From: Bacillus crepusculi
Lineage (GTDB): Bacteria; Bacillota; Bacilli; Bacillales; Bacillaceae
NCBI RefSeq assembly: GCF_014764715.1
Contig: NZ_JACXXE010000008.1
Coordinates: forward strand, 1 to 64,000
DNA length: 64,000 bases
Direction of reading: 5' to 3'
Below, in pieces: positions 36,834 through 44,344 of the stretch (within the stretch, counting starts at the first letter, position 1; every line of letters starts with the position of its first letter). Under the pieces are notes generated by a model. It made no database searches and was not told the origin of the DNA. It saw only the letters and a list, made by a program, of their open reading frames with translations. The position numbers and the translations under genes were made by a program.

Positions 36834-37043
36834 TTATTCATCAGCTAATACAAGTCGTAAATATTCGCGAGGCTGAAAAGGGTACTGCTTGGCCTCTTCG
36901 TACGTCATATGGAGAAGATGTTCAGAAAATAGCGGCCATTCACTTCTAGCCTGCCACCTTTTTTGATCATTTCGATCAACGAAGAATGCTCCTCCTAAAA
37001 TCGTGCAGAATATGCTTAAGCTGATGGCGATCTTTCGTTTCAT
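36834..37043 (-). CDS. yufS: Small single-pass protein in the yufS position
   Basis: Protein of 69 residues from ATG 37043 (MKRKIAISLSIFCTILG), which follows AAAGGAGCTGATCAA. One N-terminal hydrophobic segment about residues 5-20 could be a membrane anchor or signal sequence, with a hydrophilic remainder ending VLADE. Position between maeN and mrpA and size correspond to B. subtilis YufS; the assignment rests on synteny. Function unknown. Divergent from mrpA. Confidence 0.65.
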   Translation of the reverse strand: MKRKIAISLSIFCTILGGAFFVDRNDQKRWQARSEWPLFSEHLLHMTYEEAKQYPFQPREYLRLVLADE

Positions 37044-37144
37044 TTGATCAGCTCCTTTAAGAAAAGCATGTACGAAATACAAAACAATATACAATGAGAT
37101 TCATTTTTGATAAAATTATTTTTGTGGTCAAAAGAACCTAAAAT

Positions 37145-37195
37145 AAATACAGTTTGCTTGAAATCGTTTCAAACCAATGCACTATGGCTGTATTT
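37145..37195. promoter_or_regulatory. Nested palindrome upstream of the mrp operon
   Basis: AAATACAG (37145-37152) and CTGTATTT (37188-37195) are perfect inverted arms 35 bases apart. Between them lies TTGAAA-TCG-TTTCAA (37158-37172). A TATAAT at 37200-37205 follows at once with no good -35. This looks like operator DNA for an unidentified regulator. Confidence 0.45.
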
Positions 37196-37263
37196 ACGCT
37201 ATAATTTTAATTACCAGTTCTTTAGAACGTGAATTTATTATTGATCAAAGGAGGTTCATTTTC

Positions 37264-39669
37264 TTGCAGCTTATTCACTTCGCCATCCTATCACCTTTTT
37301 TACTCGCCTTTGTGGTCCCTTTCCTTTTTAAATATGTAAGGCGTATACATACAGGATGGTTTGTTCTCATCTTGCCGATTCTTTTATTTACCTATTTCAT
37401 TCAAATGTTACATATCACCTCGAATGGACGAACGCTTTTCTCACAGGCTGAATGGATTCCATCCTTAGGGATGAATTTCACTGTGTATGTCGATGGTCTC
37501 AGCCTGTTATTTGCTTTATTAATTACAGGTATTGGCGCACTTGTTGTGTTGTACAGTATTTTTTATTTATCGAAGGAAAAAGAACAGCTTGGCTCTTTCT
37601 ATACGTATTTGTTAATGTTTATGACCGCTATGCTAGGTGTCGTTCTTTCTGACAACATGGTGGTTCTTTACTTGTTTTGGGAGCTAACGAGTATCTCTTC
37701 CTTCCTCTTAATTGGGTATTGGTATAAGCGGGAGCGCTCACGCTATGGCGCAACCAAATCACTTCTTATTACTGTGTTTGGCGGATTAGCTATGCTTGGC
37801 GGATTTATCCTCATCTATCTGATCACTGATTCATTCAGTATTCGTGAAGCAGTCAATCAGCTTCAGCTCATTATGGCATCACCTTACTTTATCCCTGCCA
37901 TGATCCTGATTCTACTAGGTGCCTTTACGAAATCGGCGCAGTTCCCATTTTACATCTGGCTGCCTGATGCAATGGAAGCACCAACCCCTGTGAGCAGTTA
38001 TCTACACTCTGCTACGATGGTAAAAGCCGGTATTTATCTTGTTGCCCGCTTTAGTCCAATCTTTGCTATATCCGAGGTGTGGTTCTGGACCATTTCTATC
38101 GTCGGACTTGTCACATTATTCTGGGGATCATTCCACGCCGTCCGGCAAAACGATTTAAAAGCCATCCTAGCCTATTCGACGGTTAGTCAGCTCGGCATGA
38201 TAATGCTTATGCTTGGTGTCGGCGCAGCTGCGATTCATGAAAACAATCCTGCCTTTTTTGGCGCAGCCGTCCTTGCTGCTATTTTTCATCTCATTAACCA
38301 TGCTACCTTTAAAGGCAGTCTCTTTATGGCAGCTGGGATTATCGATCACGAAACGGGCACGCGTGACATTCGGAAATTAGGCGGATTAATGACCATCATG
38401 CCGATTACCTTTACGATTACATTAATCGGCACGTTCTCGATGGCTGGACTCCCGCCATTTAATGGATTTTTAAGTAAAGAGCTATTTTTCACAAGTATGA
38501 TCCGGATTTCTGACATCAGCTTTACGGACGTTTCAACATGGGGGGCTGTCTTCCCAGCAATTGCTTGGCTTGCTAGTGTGTTTACGTTCATTTACAGTAT
38601 GATGCTCCTCTTTAAAACATTTAGAGGTCGTCTGAATGTAGACCAATTGGAGAAAAAGCCGCATGAAGCACCGATTGGTATGCTCATTCCGCCAATGATT
38701 CTAGCTGCACTTGTGGTCACCTTTTTCTTCTTCCCAAATATTCTTGCCTATTCTGTCATCGAACCCGCGATTGCTGCAATCATTCCTGATGCCATTGATC
38801 CAGGAAGTCGTTTTGCTGTAAAAATTGAAGCGTGGCATGGCTTCCAGCCAGAGCTTTATATGACAATAGGTGTTGTGGCTCTAGGAATCATCGGATATTT
38901 GACGTTGTCAAAATGGCGCCCAATGTACAACATATTTAAGGAAAAATGGTCATTTAATGCTTTATATGACCGTTCGCTGACAGGCATAGAAAAAGGCTCT
39001 TACCGCCTGACAAACAGCTATATGACTGGTTTTCTTCGTGACTACCTTGTCTATGTGTTTGGATTTATGATTATCGTACTTGGCAGTGTCATGGTCTATC
39101 AGCAAGCCTTCTCATTTCAAACAGATCAGGCTGCATCAATCGGCACGTACGAAGCCATCCTTTCACTTGTGATGGTCGCCGCGACGGTCACGACTGTATT
39201 CGCCCGCTCACGCTTAACAGCCATTATTGCTCTAGGTGTCATGGGATACACGCTGTCATTATTCTTCGTGATTTTCAGAGCACCTGACCTAGCGCTGACG
39301 CAGCTGATTATTGAAACGATTTCTGTTGCACTGTTTTTGCTTTGCTTCTATCATTTGCCAAAGCTGAGCTTGAAGCAAAAAACGAGAAGATTCAAATTAA
39401 CCAATTTGATCATTTCATTAGGAGTTGGGGTCATTGTCACCTGCCTAGCTTTTGCTTCCACAAGTCAGCAGTCATTTGACACCATCTCAACTTACTTTAT
39501 TGAAAACAGCTACAAGCTTGCAGGCGGCGACAACATTGTCAATGTCATTCTTGTAGATTTCAGGGGCTTTGATACACTCTTTGAAATTACCGTACTAGCC
39601 ATTGCGGCACTCGGTATCTATGGGTTATTAAAAGCGCAAGGAAAACGGAAGAGAGGTGTGCGGCGATGA
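37264..39669 (+). CDS. mrpA: MrpA, sodium/proton antiporter subunit A
   Basis: Large subunit of the Mrp cation/proton antiporter, 801 residues, the same length as in B. subtilis. Around twenty membrane segments. N-terminal two-thirds is NuoL-like (LYLFWELTSISSFLLIGYW; TPVSSYLHSATMVKAGIYLV; FHLINHATFKGSLFMAAGI), with the conserved glutamate and lysines of the proton path; the C-terminal part carries the MrpA-specific MBH domain (APDLALTQLIIETISVALF). Start TTG 37264 is selected because AAAGGAGG lies eight bases upstream; the ORF extends 5' without a site. First gene of mrpABCDEFG, overlapping mrpB by four bases. Confidence 0.95.
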   Translation: MQLIHFAILSPFLLAFVVPFLFKYVRRIHTGWFVLILPILLFTYFIQMLHITSNGRTLFSQAEWIPSLGMNFTVYVDGLSLLFALLITGIGALVVLYSIFYLSKEKEQLGSFYTYLLMFMTAMLGVVLSDNMVVLYLFWELTSISSFLLIGYWYKRERSRYGATKSLLITVFGGLAMLGGFILIYLITDSFSIREAVNQLQLIMASPYFIPAMILILLGAFTKSAQFPFYIWLPDAMEAPTPVSSYLHSATMVKAGIYLVARFSPIFAISEVWFWTISIVGLVTLFWGSFHAVRQNDLKAILAYSTVSQLGMIMLMLGVGAAAIHENNPAFFGAAVLAAIFHLINHATFKGSLFMAAGIIDHETGTRDIRKLGGLMTIMPITFTITLIGTFSMAGLPPFNGFLSKELFFTSMIRISDISFTDVSTWGAVFPAIAWLASVFTFIYSMMLLFKTFRGRLNVDQLEKKPHEAPIGMLIPPMILAALVVTFFFFPNILAYSVIEPAIAAIIPDAIDPGSRFAVKIEAWHGFQPELYMTIGVVALGIIGYLTLSKWRPMYNIFKEKWSFNALYDRSLTGIEKGSYRLTNSYMTGFLRDYLVYVFGFMIIVLGSVMVYQQAFSFQTDQAASIGTYEAILSLVMVAATVTTVFARSRLTAIIALGVMGYTLSLFFVIFRAPDLALTQLIIETISVALFLLCFYHLPKLSLKQKTRRFKLTNLIISLGVGVIVTCLAFASTSQQSFDTISTYFIENSYKLAGGDNIVNVILVDFRGFDTLFEITVLAIAALGIYGLLKAQGKRKRGVRR

Positions 39670-40097
39670 GAAAGATTGATACGAATGATATGCTCTTACA
39701 AGTCACAACAAAAATCACAGCATTCATCATCCTGCTTTTCTCCCTTCACCTATTTCTTGCGGGGCATAACAACCCTGGCGGGGGGTTCATTGGCGGCCTG
39801 ATGAGTGCTGGGGCTGTCGTTCTTCTGCTTTTAGCCTATGACCTAAAAACAGTAAGACGCATTCTACCGTTTAACTTTATTTATGTTGCAGCGACTGGGC
39901 TGCTCGTTGCGATCCTGACGGGTATGGGATCATTTCTATTCGGTGCGCCTTTTCTATCCCATACATTTGATTATTTCCAACTGCCGTTTTTAGGGAAAAC
40001 AGAACTGGCGACAGCCGTACTGTTTGATATCGGTGTATATTTAGTTGTTGTTGGTGTCACCATGACCATTATTCAAACGATTGGAGAGAAGGAATAA
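39666..40097 (+). CDS. mrpB: MrpB subunit
   Basis: MnhB-family membrane subunit, 143 residues, four membrane segments; HNNPGGGFIGGLMSAGAVVLL is the family core. ATG overlaps the mrpA stop (ATGA), and the next gene starts at its own stop, so translation is coupled throughout. Confidence 0.95.
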   Translation: MRKIDTNDMLLQVTTKITAFIILLFSLHLFLAGHNNPGGGFIGGLMSAGAVVLLLLAYDLKTVRRILPFNFIYVAATGLLVAILTGMGSFLFGAPFLSHTFDYFQLPFLGKTELATAVLFDIGVYLVVVGVTMTIIQTIGEKE

Positions 40098-40438
40098 TGG
40101 AATTTCTAATGTCTATTATCGTCGGAATTATTTTTATGGCGGCGACCTATTTAATGCTTTCAAAAAGCCTTCTACGGGTCATCGTCGGTACTGCCGTTTT
40201 AAGTCACGGCGTCCATTTGCTTCTTTTAACAATGGGCGGCTTGAAAAAAGGAGCACCTCCTATTTTAAAAGAGGGGCTCACATCCTATGTAGATCCATTG
40301 CCACAAGCATTAATTTTAACAGCTATTGTGATTGCTTTTGGTGTAACATCCTTTTTGCTCGTCATGGCCTTCCGTGCCTTCCAAGAGCTGCGAACAGATG
40401 ACATGGATCAAATGAGAGGAAATGATCAGCATGAATAA
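40097..40438 (+). CDS. mrpC: MrpC subunit (NuoK-like)
   Basis: NuoK/MnhC-like subunit of 113 residues with three membrane segments; LSHGVHLLLLTMGG and DPLPQALILTAIVIAFG are conserved. TAATG overlap with mrpB. The charged C-terminal tail (DDMDQMRGNDQHE) overlaps the mrpD start. Confidence 0.95.
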   Translation: MEFLMSIIVGIIFMAATYLMLSKSLLRVIVGTAVLSHGVHLLLLTMGGLKKGAPPILKEGLTSYVDPLPQALILTAIVIAFGVTSFLLVMAFRAFQELRTDDMDQMRGNDQHE

Positions 40439-41909
40439 TCTCGTGATCCTGCCTATTTTGATTCCATTACTAGCTGCGACACTATTGATCTTTATGAATA
40501 AGAACATCATGCTGTCAAGAGGCTTCAGTGTCTTTGCCTCTCTTTCAGCCATTATCTGTAATCTATATTTGGTCCAAACAATTTTCACAAGCGGCATCCA
40601 AACCCTTTATTTGGGCGGCTGGAAAGCCCCATTTGGGATTGCCCTTGTAGCCGACCAGTTTGCTGCTCTCCTTGTGCTGACTGCTTCCATTGTTGGACTT
40701 GTCACAGTGCTCTTTTCCTTTCAAACAATTGGGAAGGAAAGAGAGCGGCTGTTCTATTACTCTGGCGTCCAGTTCTTGTTAGCCGGCGTGAGCGGAGCCT
40801 TTTTAACCGGAGATATTTTCAATCTGTTTGTATTCTTTGAATTACTGCTGATGGCGTCTTACATGCTGATTGTGTTAGGCGGATCAAAGCCTCAGCTTCG
40901 TGAATCACTCAAATATATTGTATTTAATATCATCTCGTCGGCATTATTTATTGTCGGTGTGGCTTGTTTATATGCCGTCACTGGCACACTGAATATGGCT
41001 GATTTAAGTGTGAAAATAGCTGAATCGGGACAAACCGGGTTAATGACCGTCATTTCTATTCTGTTCCTCATTGTTTTCGGCTTAAAGGCCGGGGTCTTCC
41101 CGCTTTATTTCTGGCTGCCTGGATCGTATCATGCACCGCCAGCGGCGATTTCAGCTCTATTTGGCGCACTGCTGACAAAGGTTGGCTTATATGCGATTGC
41201 CAGAGTCTTTACGTTAATTTTTATACATGATACAGGATTTACACATACGCTCATGGCTTGGCTTGCCGCACTCACGGTCATATTCGGTGTGATTGGCTCT
41301 ATTGCCTATTCTGATGTGCAAAAGATCGTGATCTATAACATTGTCACAGCAGTTGGGGTCATTTTATTTGGGATTGCAGTCAATACACCCGCCTCACTCC
41401 AAGGGGCCATTTATTATCTCATTCATGACATGGTGATCAAAGGCGCTTTATTTATGCTGGCTGGTGCACTGTTTGTCTATGCTGGCACAAATAACCTAAA
41501 AAAAATGGGCGGGCTGATTCAATCGCAGCCTCTCCTCGGCTGGATGTTTTTCATCTCAGCTTTATCACTTGCAGGCATTCCGCCGCTGAGTGGATTTGTT
41601 GGAAAGCTAAAAATTGTTGAAGGTGGATTTTCTGCTGGACATATGACGTTTTCTATCCTTGTCTTACTGTCGAGTCTTCTTGTCCTTTATTCGATTATGA
41701 GGATTTTCATGCTTGCCTTTTGGGGCGAGGAACAGGATATGCGAAGAAGGAAACCGTCAATTAAAGGAATGGTGTATCCAGGCGTACTGCTTGTGATCTT
41801 GTCGCTTGCGATTGGGTTAGGGACAGAGTTCATTGCCCCTTATATCAATCAAGCAGCGGAAATGCTTTCAACACCAGAAAAATATATTCAAGCTGTGCTG
41901 AAGGAGTAG
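40431..41909 (+). CDS. mrpD: MrpD, antiporter-like subunit (NuoM/N-like)
   Basis: Proton-translocating subunit of 492 residues (B. subtilis 493), about fourteen membrane segments. Conserved features: FNLFVFFELLLMASYML with the essential glutamate near residue 137, and FGLKAGVFPLYFWLPGSYHAPPAAISALFG with the lysine of the proton path (spread over residues 217-247). Start ATG 40431 is preferred to ATG 40422 because AGAGGAAATG then has better spacing. Overlaps mrpC by eight bases. Confidence 0.95.
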   Translation: MNNLVILPILIPLLAATLLIFMNKNIMLSRGFSVFASLSAIICNLYLVQTIFTSGIQTLYLGGWKAPFGIALVADQFAALLVLTASIVGLVTVLFSFQTIGKERERLFYYSGVQFLLAGVSGAFLTGDIFNLFVFFELLLMASYMLIVLGGSKPQLRESLKYIVFNIISSALFIVGVACLYAVTGTLNMADLSVKIAESGQTGLMTVISILFLIVFGLKAGVFPLYFWLPGSYHAPPAAISALFGALLTKVGLYAIARVFTLIFIHDTGFTHTLMAWLAALTVIFGVIGSIAYSDVQKIVIYNIVTAVGVILFGIAVNTPASLQGAIYYLIHDMVIKGALFMLAGALFVYAGTNNLKKMGGLIQSQPLLGWMFFISALSLAGIPPLSGFVGKLKIVEGGFSAGHMTFSILVLLSSLLVLYSIMRIFMLAFWGEEQDMRRRKPSIKGMVYPGVLLVILSLAIGLGTEFIAPYINQAAEMLSTPEKYIQAVLKE

Positions 41910-41915
41910 ATGAAC

Positions 41916-42395
41916 ATGGCCTTTCAAATATTACTAAACGCTCTCCTTGCCTTTACATGGATGTTTATGAATGATACATACAGAGCCGCAGACTTTGTCT
42001 CAGGCTTTGTGCTAGGGATGGTCGCCATTTTTATGTTGCGGCGATTCTTCCCGCAGCGTTTTTACGGTTATGCTCTTTATGCGATTTTTAAGCTTATCAT
42101 CATTTTTATTCGCGAGCTACTTCTTGCCAATTTAAGTGTATTAAAGACCGTATTATCTCCAAAGCTGACGATTAAGCCCGGCATTTTCGCCTTTCGTACA
42201 GACTTGAAAACGGATTGGGAAATCACCATACTGTCTAATATGATTACATTGACACCAGGTACACTAGTCATCGATATTTCCGATGATCGTTCGATTTTAT
42301 ACATTCATGCCATGGATATTGAAGATGCGGAAAAAGCCATTCACGATATTCGGGTCTCTTTTGAAAAAGCGATTCAGGAGGTGAGCGGTAAGTAA
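41916..42395 (+). CDS. mrpE: MrpE subunit
   Basis: MnhE-family subunit of 159 residues (B. subtilis 158). Two N-terminal membrane segments, then a cytoplasmic domain with KTDWEITILSNMITLTPGT and DDRSILYIHAMD. Start at 41916 (MAFQILLNALLAF) is chosen over 41910 because AAGGAG then stands nine bases upstream. Confidence 0.94.
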   Translation: MAFQILLNALLAFTWMFMNDTYRAADFVSGFVLGMVAIFMLRRFFPQRFYGYALYAIFKLIIIFIRELLLANLSVLKTVLSPKLTIKPGIFAFRTDLKTDWEITILSNMITLTPGTLVIDISDDRSILYIHAMDIEDAEKAIHDIRVSFEKAIQEVSGK

Positions 42396-42676
42396 TGGAA
42401 CTCATATTGCAAATTGCACTTGGCATACTTGCGCTGTCTACTTTTCTTTTTGTTATACGGGTCATCAAAGGTCCCTCTATTCCTGATCGTGTAAGTGCGC
42501 TTGATGCGATAGGAATCAATTTAATTGGGATGACCGCCATCGTGTCCATTTTACTGAAAACGACAACGTTCTTTGAAATTATTTTACTGCTCGGTATCCT
42601 TGCCTTTATCGGCACTGTCGCTTTTTCCAAATTCCTTGAGAAAGGGGAAGTGATTGAAAATGATCGTCATCGCTAA
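42395..42676 (+). CDS. mrpF: MrpF subunit
   Basis: MnhF-family subunit, 93 residues, three membrane segments; [19 protein letters not shown] is the family signature and contains the conserved aspartate. Its ATG overlaps the mrpE stop (TAATG), with GCGATTCAGGAGGTGAGCG just upstream. Confidence 0.95.
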   Translation: MELILQIALGILALSTFLFVIRVIKGPSIPDRVSALDAIGINLIGMTAIVSILLKTTTFFEIILLLGILAFIGTVAFSKFLEKGEVIENDRHR

Positions 42677-43034
42677 AGCCATTGTCATTTTCTTTATCCT
42701 GCTTGGCGCCATCCTTTGTCTCATTTCAGCCATTGGCGTACTTCGCCTGCCGGATGTTTACACACGCATGCATGCGGCATCAAAAGCATCGACACTTGGC
42801 GTTGTCCTCATTTTGGTCGGTGTATTTTTTCACGAATGGTTTCTTGCAGGCATTATCTCTGCGAAAATCCTACTTGGGATCGTGTTTATCTTTCTGACAG
42901 CTCCAGTCGGCGCTCATTTGATTGGAAGAGCCGCCTATAATACGGGTGTCAAGATGGACAAACGTAGCGTACAGGATGATTATGGTGGTTTTCGTAATTT
43001 CGTTATTAAACGAAAAGAAGATTCTTATTTATAA
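42660..43034 (+). CDS. mrpG: MrpG subunit
   Basis: MnhG-family subunit, 124 residues as in B. subtilis, three membrane segments; [22 protein letters not shown] is the conserved core. ATG 42660 is preferred to the upstream in-frame TTG because GGGGAAG then lies nine bases before it. Last gene of the operon, overlapping mrpF by 17 bases. Confidence 0.94.
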   Translation: MIVIAKAIVIFFILLGAILCLISAIGVLRLPDVYTRMHAASKASTLGVVLILVGVFFHEWFLAGIISAKILLGIVFIFLTAPVGAHLIGRAAYNTGVKMDKRSVQDDYGGFRNFVIKRKEDSYL

Positions 43035-43180
43035 AAGGCGATCTATTCATTTGTGAATGTGTGCAGAAAAAAACACCATCTCATTTGCCTACTAAACGTT
43101 TAGAATCATTGATTGTTTTGTATGGTTTGACATTCAAGTGATAACAAAATCTCGATTGGTCGCTCAACAAAATCTAAAAA

Positions 43181-43211
43181 AAAAAGCTTCCGCTGCACCG
43201 GGAGCTTTTTT
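43181..43211. terminator. Bidirectional terminator between mrpG and yuxO
   Basis: Arms AAAAAGCTTCCG / CGGGAGCTTTTT with a six-base loop, A-rich before and T-rich after, serving the convergent mrp operon and yuxO. Confidence 0.8.
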
Positions 43212-43599
43212 ATATGCGATCAATGACAGCAAGTGTGCATCTTGACGTACAGATGTGCCGGTCTCGATCATCTTTTATATCGATTTGGAATACCATTGTA
43301 CGACGTCCTACATGTACAGGAACAGCTGTCGCTGTCACCACTCCATCGCGTACAGATTTTAAATGATTGGCATTGATTTCAATACCTGAGCAAACCTGCT
43401 GAGTTAAGTCTAAATGAGCAGCAGCCCCCATGCTCGCCACGGTTTCTGCTAGAGCAGCAGATGCTCCTCCGTGCAGTAAGCCAAATGGCTGTTTTGTTCG
43501 GTGGTCGACTGGCATTGTTGCAACGCATCGTAACTCATTGCACTCTACAATCTCAATCCCTAGTGCCTCAAGCAGTGTATTGGCTCCACTCACTTCCAT
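43210..43599 (-). CDS. yuxO: YuxO, hotdog-fold thioesterase (PaaI/MenI-like)
   Basis: Hotdog-fold acyl-CoA thioesterase of 129 residues. Conserved PFGLLHGGASAALAETVAS (about residues 38-56), with HGG and the catalytic-type glutamate, is typical of the PaaI/MenI group; 1,4-dihydroxynaphthoyl-CoA is the likely substrate of such enzymes but is not shown here. ATG 43599 is chosen over the adjacent TTG; GAAGGGAGAGG lies upstream. Follows comA by 24 bases on the same strand, and in B. subtilis comA and yuxO are cotranscribed. Confidence 0.9.
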   Translation of the reverse strand: MEVSGANTLLEALGIEIVECNELRCVATMPVDHRTKQPFGLLHGGASAALAETVASMGAAAHLDLTQQVCSGIEINANHLKSVRDGVVTATAVPVHVGRRTMVFQIDIKDDRDRHICTSRCTLAVIDRI

Positions 43600-43622
43600 C
43601 AAGGCCCTCTCCCTTCACACGT

Positions 43623-44264
43623 TTACAGCACACTTTCAGATTTTGCAATTAACACCGCTTCGGTTCGAGATCCGACATTCAGCTTATTAAAGATGGAGGT
43701 TAGGCTGTATTCAATCGAGCGTTTGCTCAAATGAAGCACATCGGCAATCTCTTGGTTCGTGTACCCTTTTTCCACTTCTCTAAGGATTAGACACTCTCGC
43801 TCTGTTAACAGCTCGTGATCAGTCTCCTGCGCTTGTTCTGGCTTTTCTTGCTGCTGTGAAATTAATTTCTTTAAATAGGATAGCTGAATGACAACTTCTC
43901 CTTGCAATGTGCGGTGTATGTATTCAATAATTTTGTCTTTTGTCTCTGTTTTACTAATTGCACCGTGCAATCCAGCTCGAATGGCCTCTTCAAAATAATC
44001 ATCTACTTCATACCCGGTATAAATGATAATTTTCACTTGTTGATTTGTTTCTAGAATTTGTTTCGCAATGTCCATTCCATTGATATCCCCGAGATTTAAA
44101 TCCATCAAAATCACATCATAGATGGAAAAGTCATGCGTTTTTAAAAAGGCGGCTTCTGCATCAGGACTTAAACAATCGACTGATAGCTGCTGATCTGATT
44201 CTAATATGCTTTTTGTCCCTTCCATGACAGCCGGATGATCATCAATGACCAATATCTTCTTCAT
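43623..44264 (-). CDS. comA: ComA, competence response regulator
   Basis: NarL/LuxR-type response regulator of 213 residues. Receiver domain with DDHP at residues 8-11 and phospho-acceptor Asp55 in ILMDLNLGD, exactly as in B. subtilis ComA; C-terminal LuxR helix-turn-helix about 148-205 (LTERECLILREVEKGYTNQE). Activated by ComP, it binds TTGCGG-type boxes, one of which lies before degQ. The start has AAAGGGAGGAAGAC upstream. An 80-base gap with a hairpin separates it from comP. Confidence 0.96.
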   Translation of the reverse strand: MKKILVIDDHPAVMEGTKSILESDQQLSVDCLSPDAEAAFLKTHDFSIYDVILMDLNLGDINGMDIAKQILETNQQVKIIIYTGYEVDDYFEEAIRAGLHGAISKTETKDKIIEYIHRTLQGEVVIQLSYLKKLISQQQEKPEQAQETDHELLTERECLILREVEKGYTNQEIADVLHLSKRSIEYSLTSIFNKLNVGSRTEAVLIAKSESVL

Positions 44265-44304
44265 GTCTTCCTCCCTTTAAATCACTCACTTCCATTTTAT
44301 ATAA

Positions 44305-44328
44305 AAGACTTGGCAGATGCCAAGTCTT
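44305..44328 (-). terminator. Hairpin between comP and comA
   Basis: Ten-base perfect arms AAGACTTGGC / GCCAAGTCTT with a four-base loop, followed on the minus strand by TTATATAAAA. A moderately good terminator lying inside the com operon; it shares AAGACTTG...CAAGTCTT with the degQ terminator. Confidence 0.6.
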
Positions 44329-44344
44329 AATCCTTAATAAATCG

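Noticed and set aside
37158..37172. CcpA cre site TTGAAATCGTTTCAA before mrpA
   Set aside because: It is one base short of the cre spacing (TGWAANCGNTNWCA), so I list it only as part of an unassigned palindrome.
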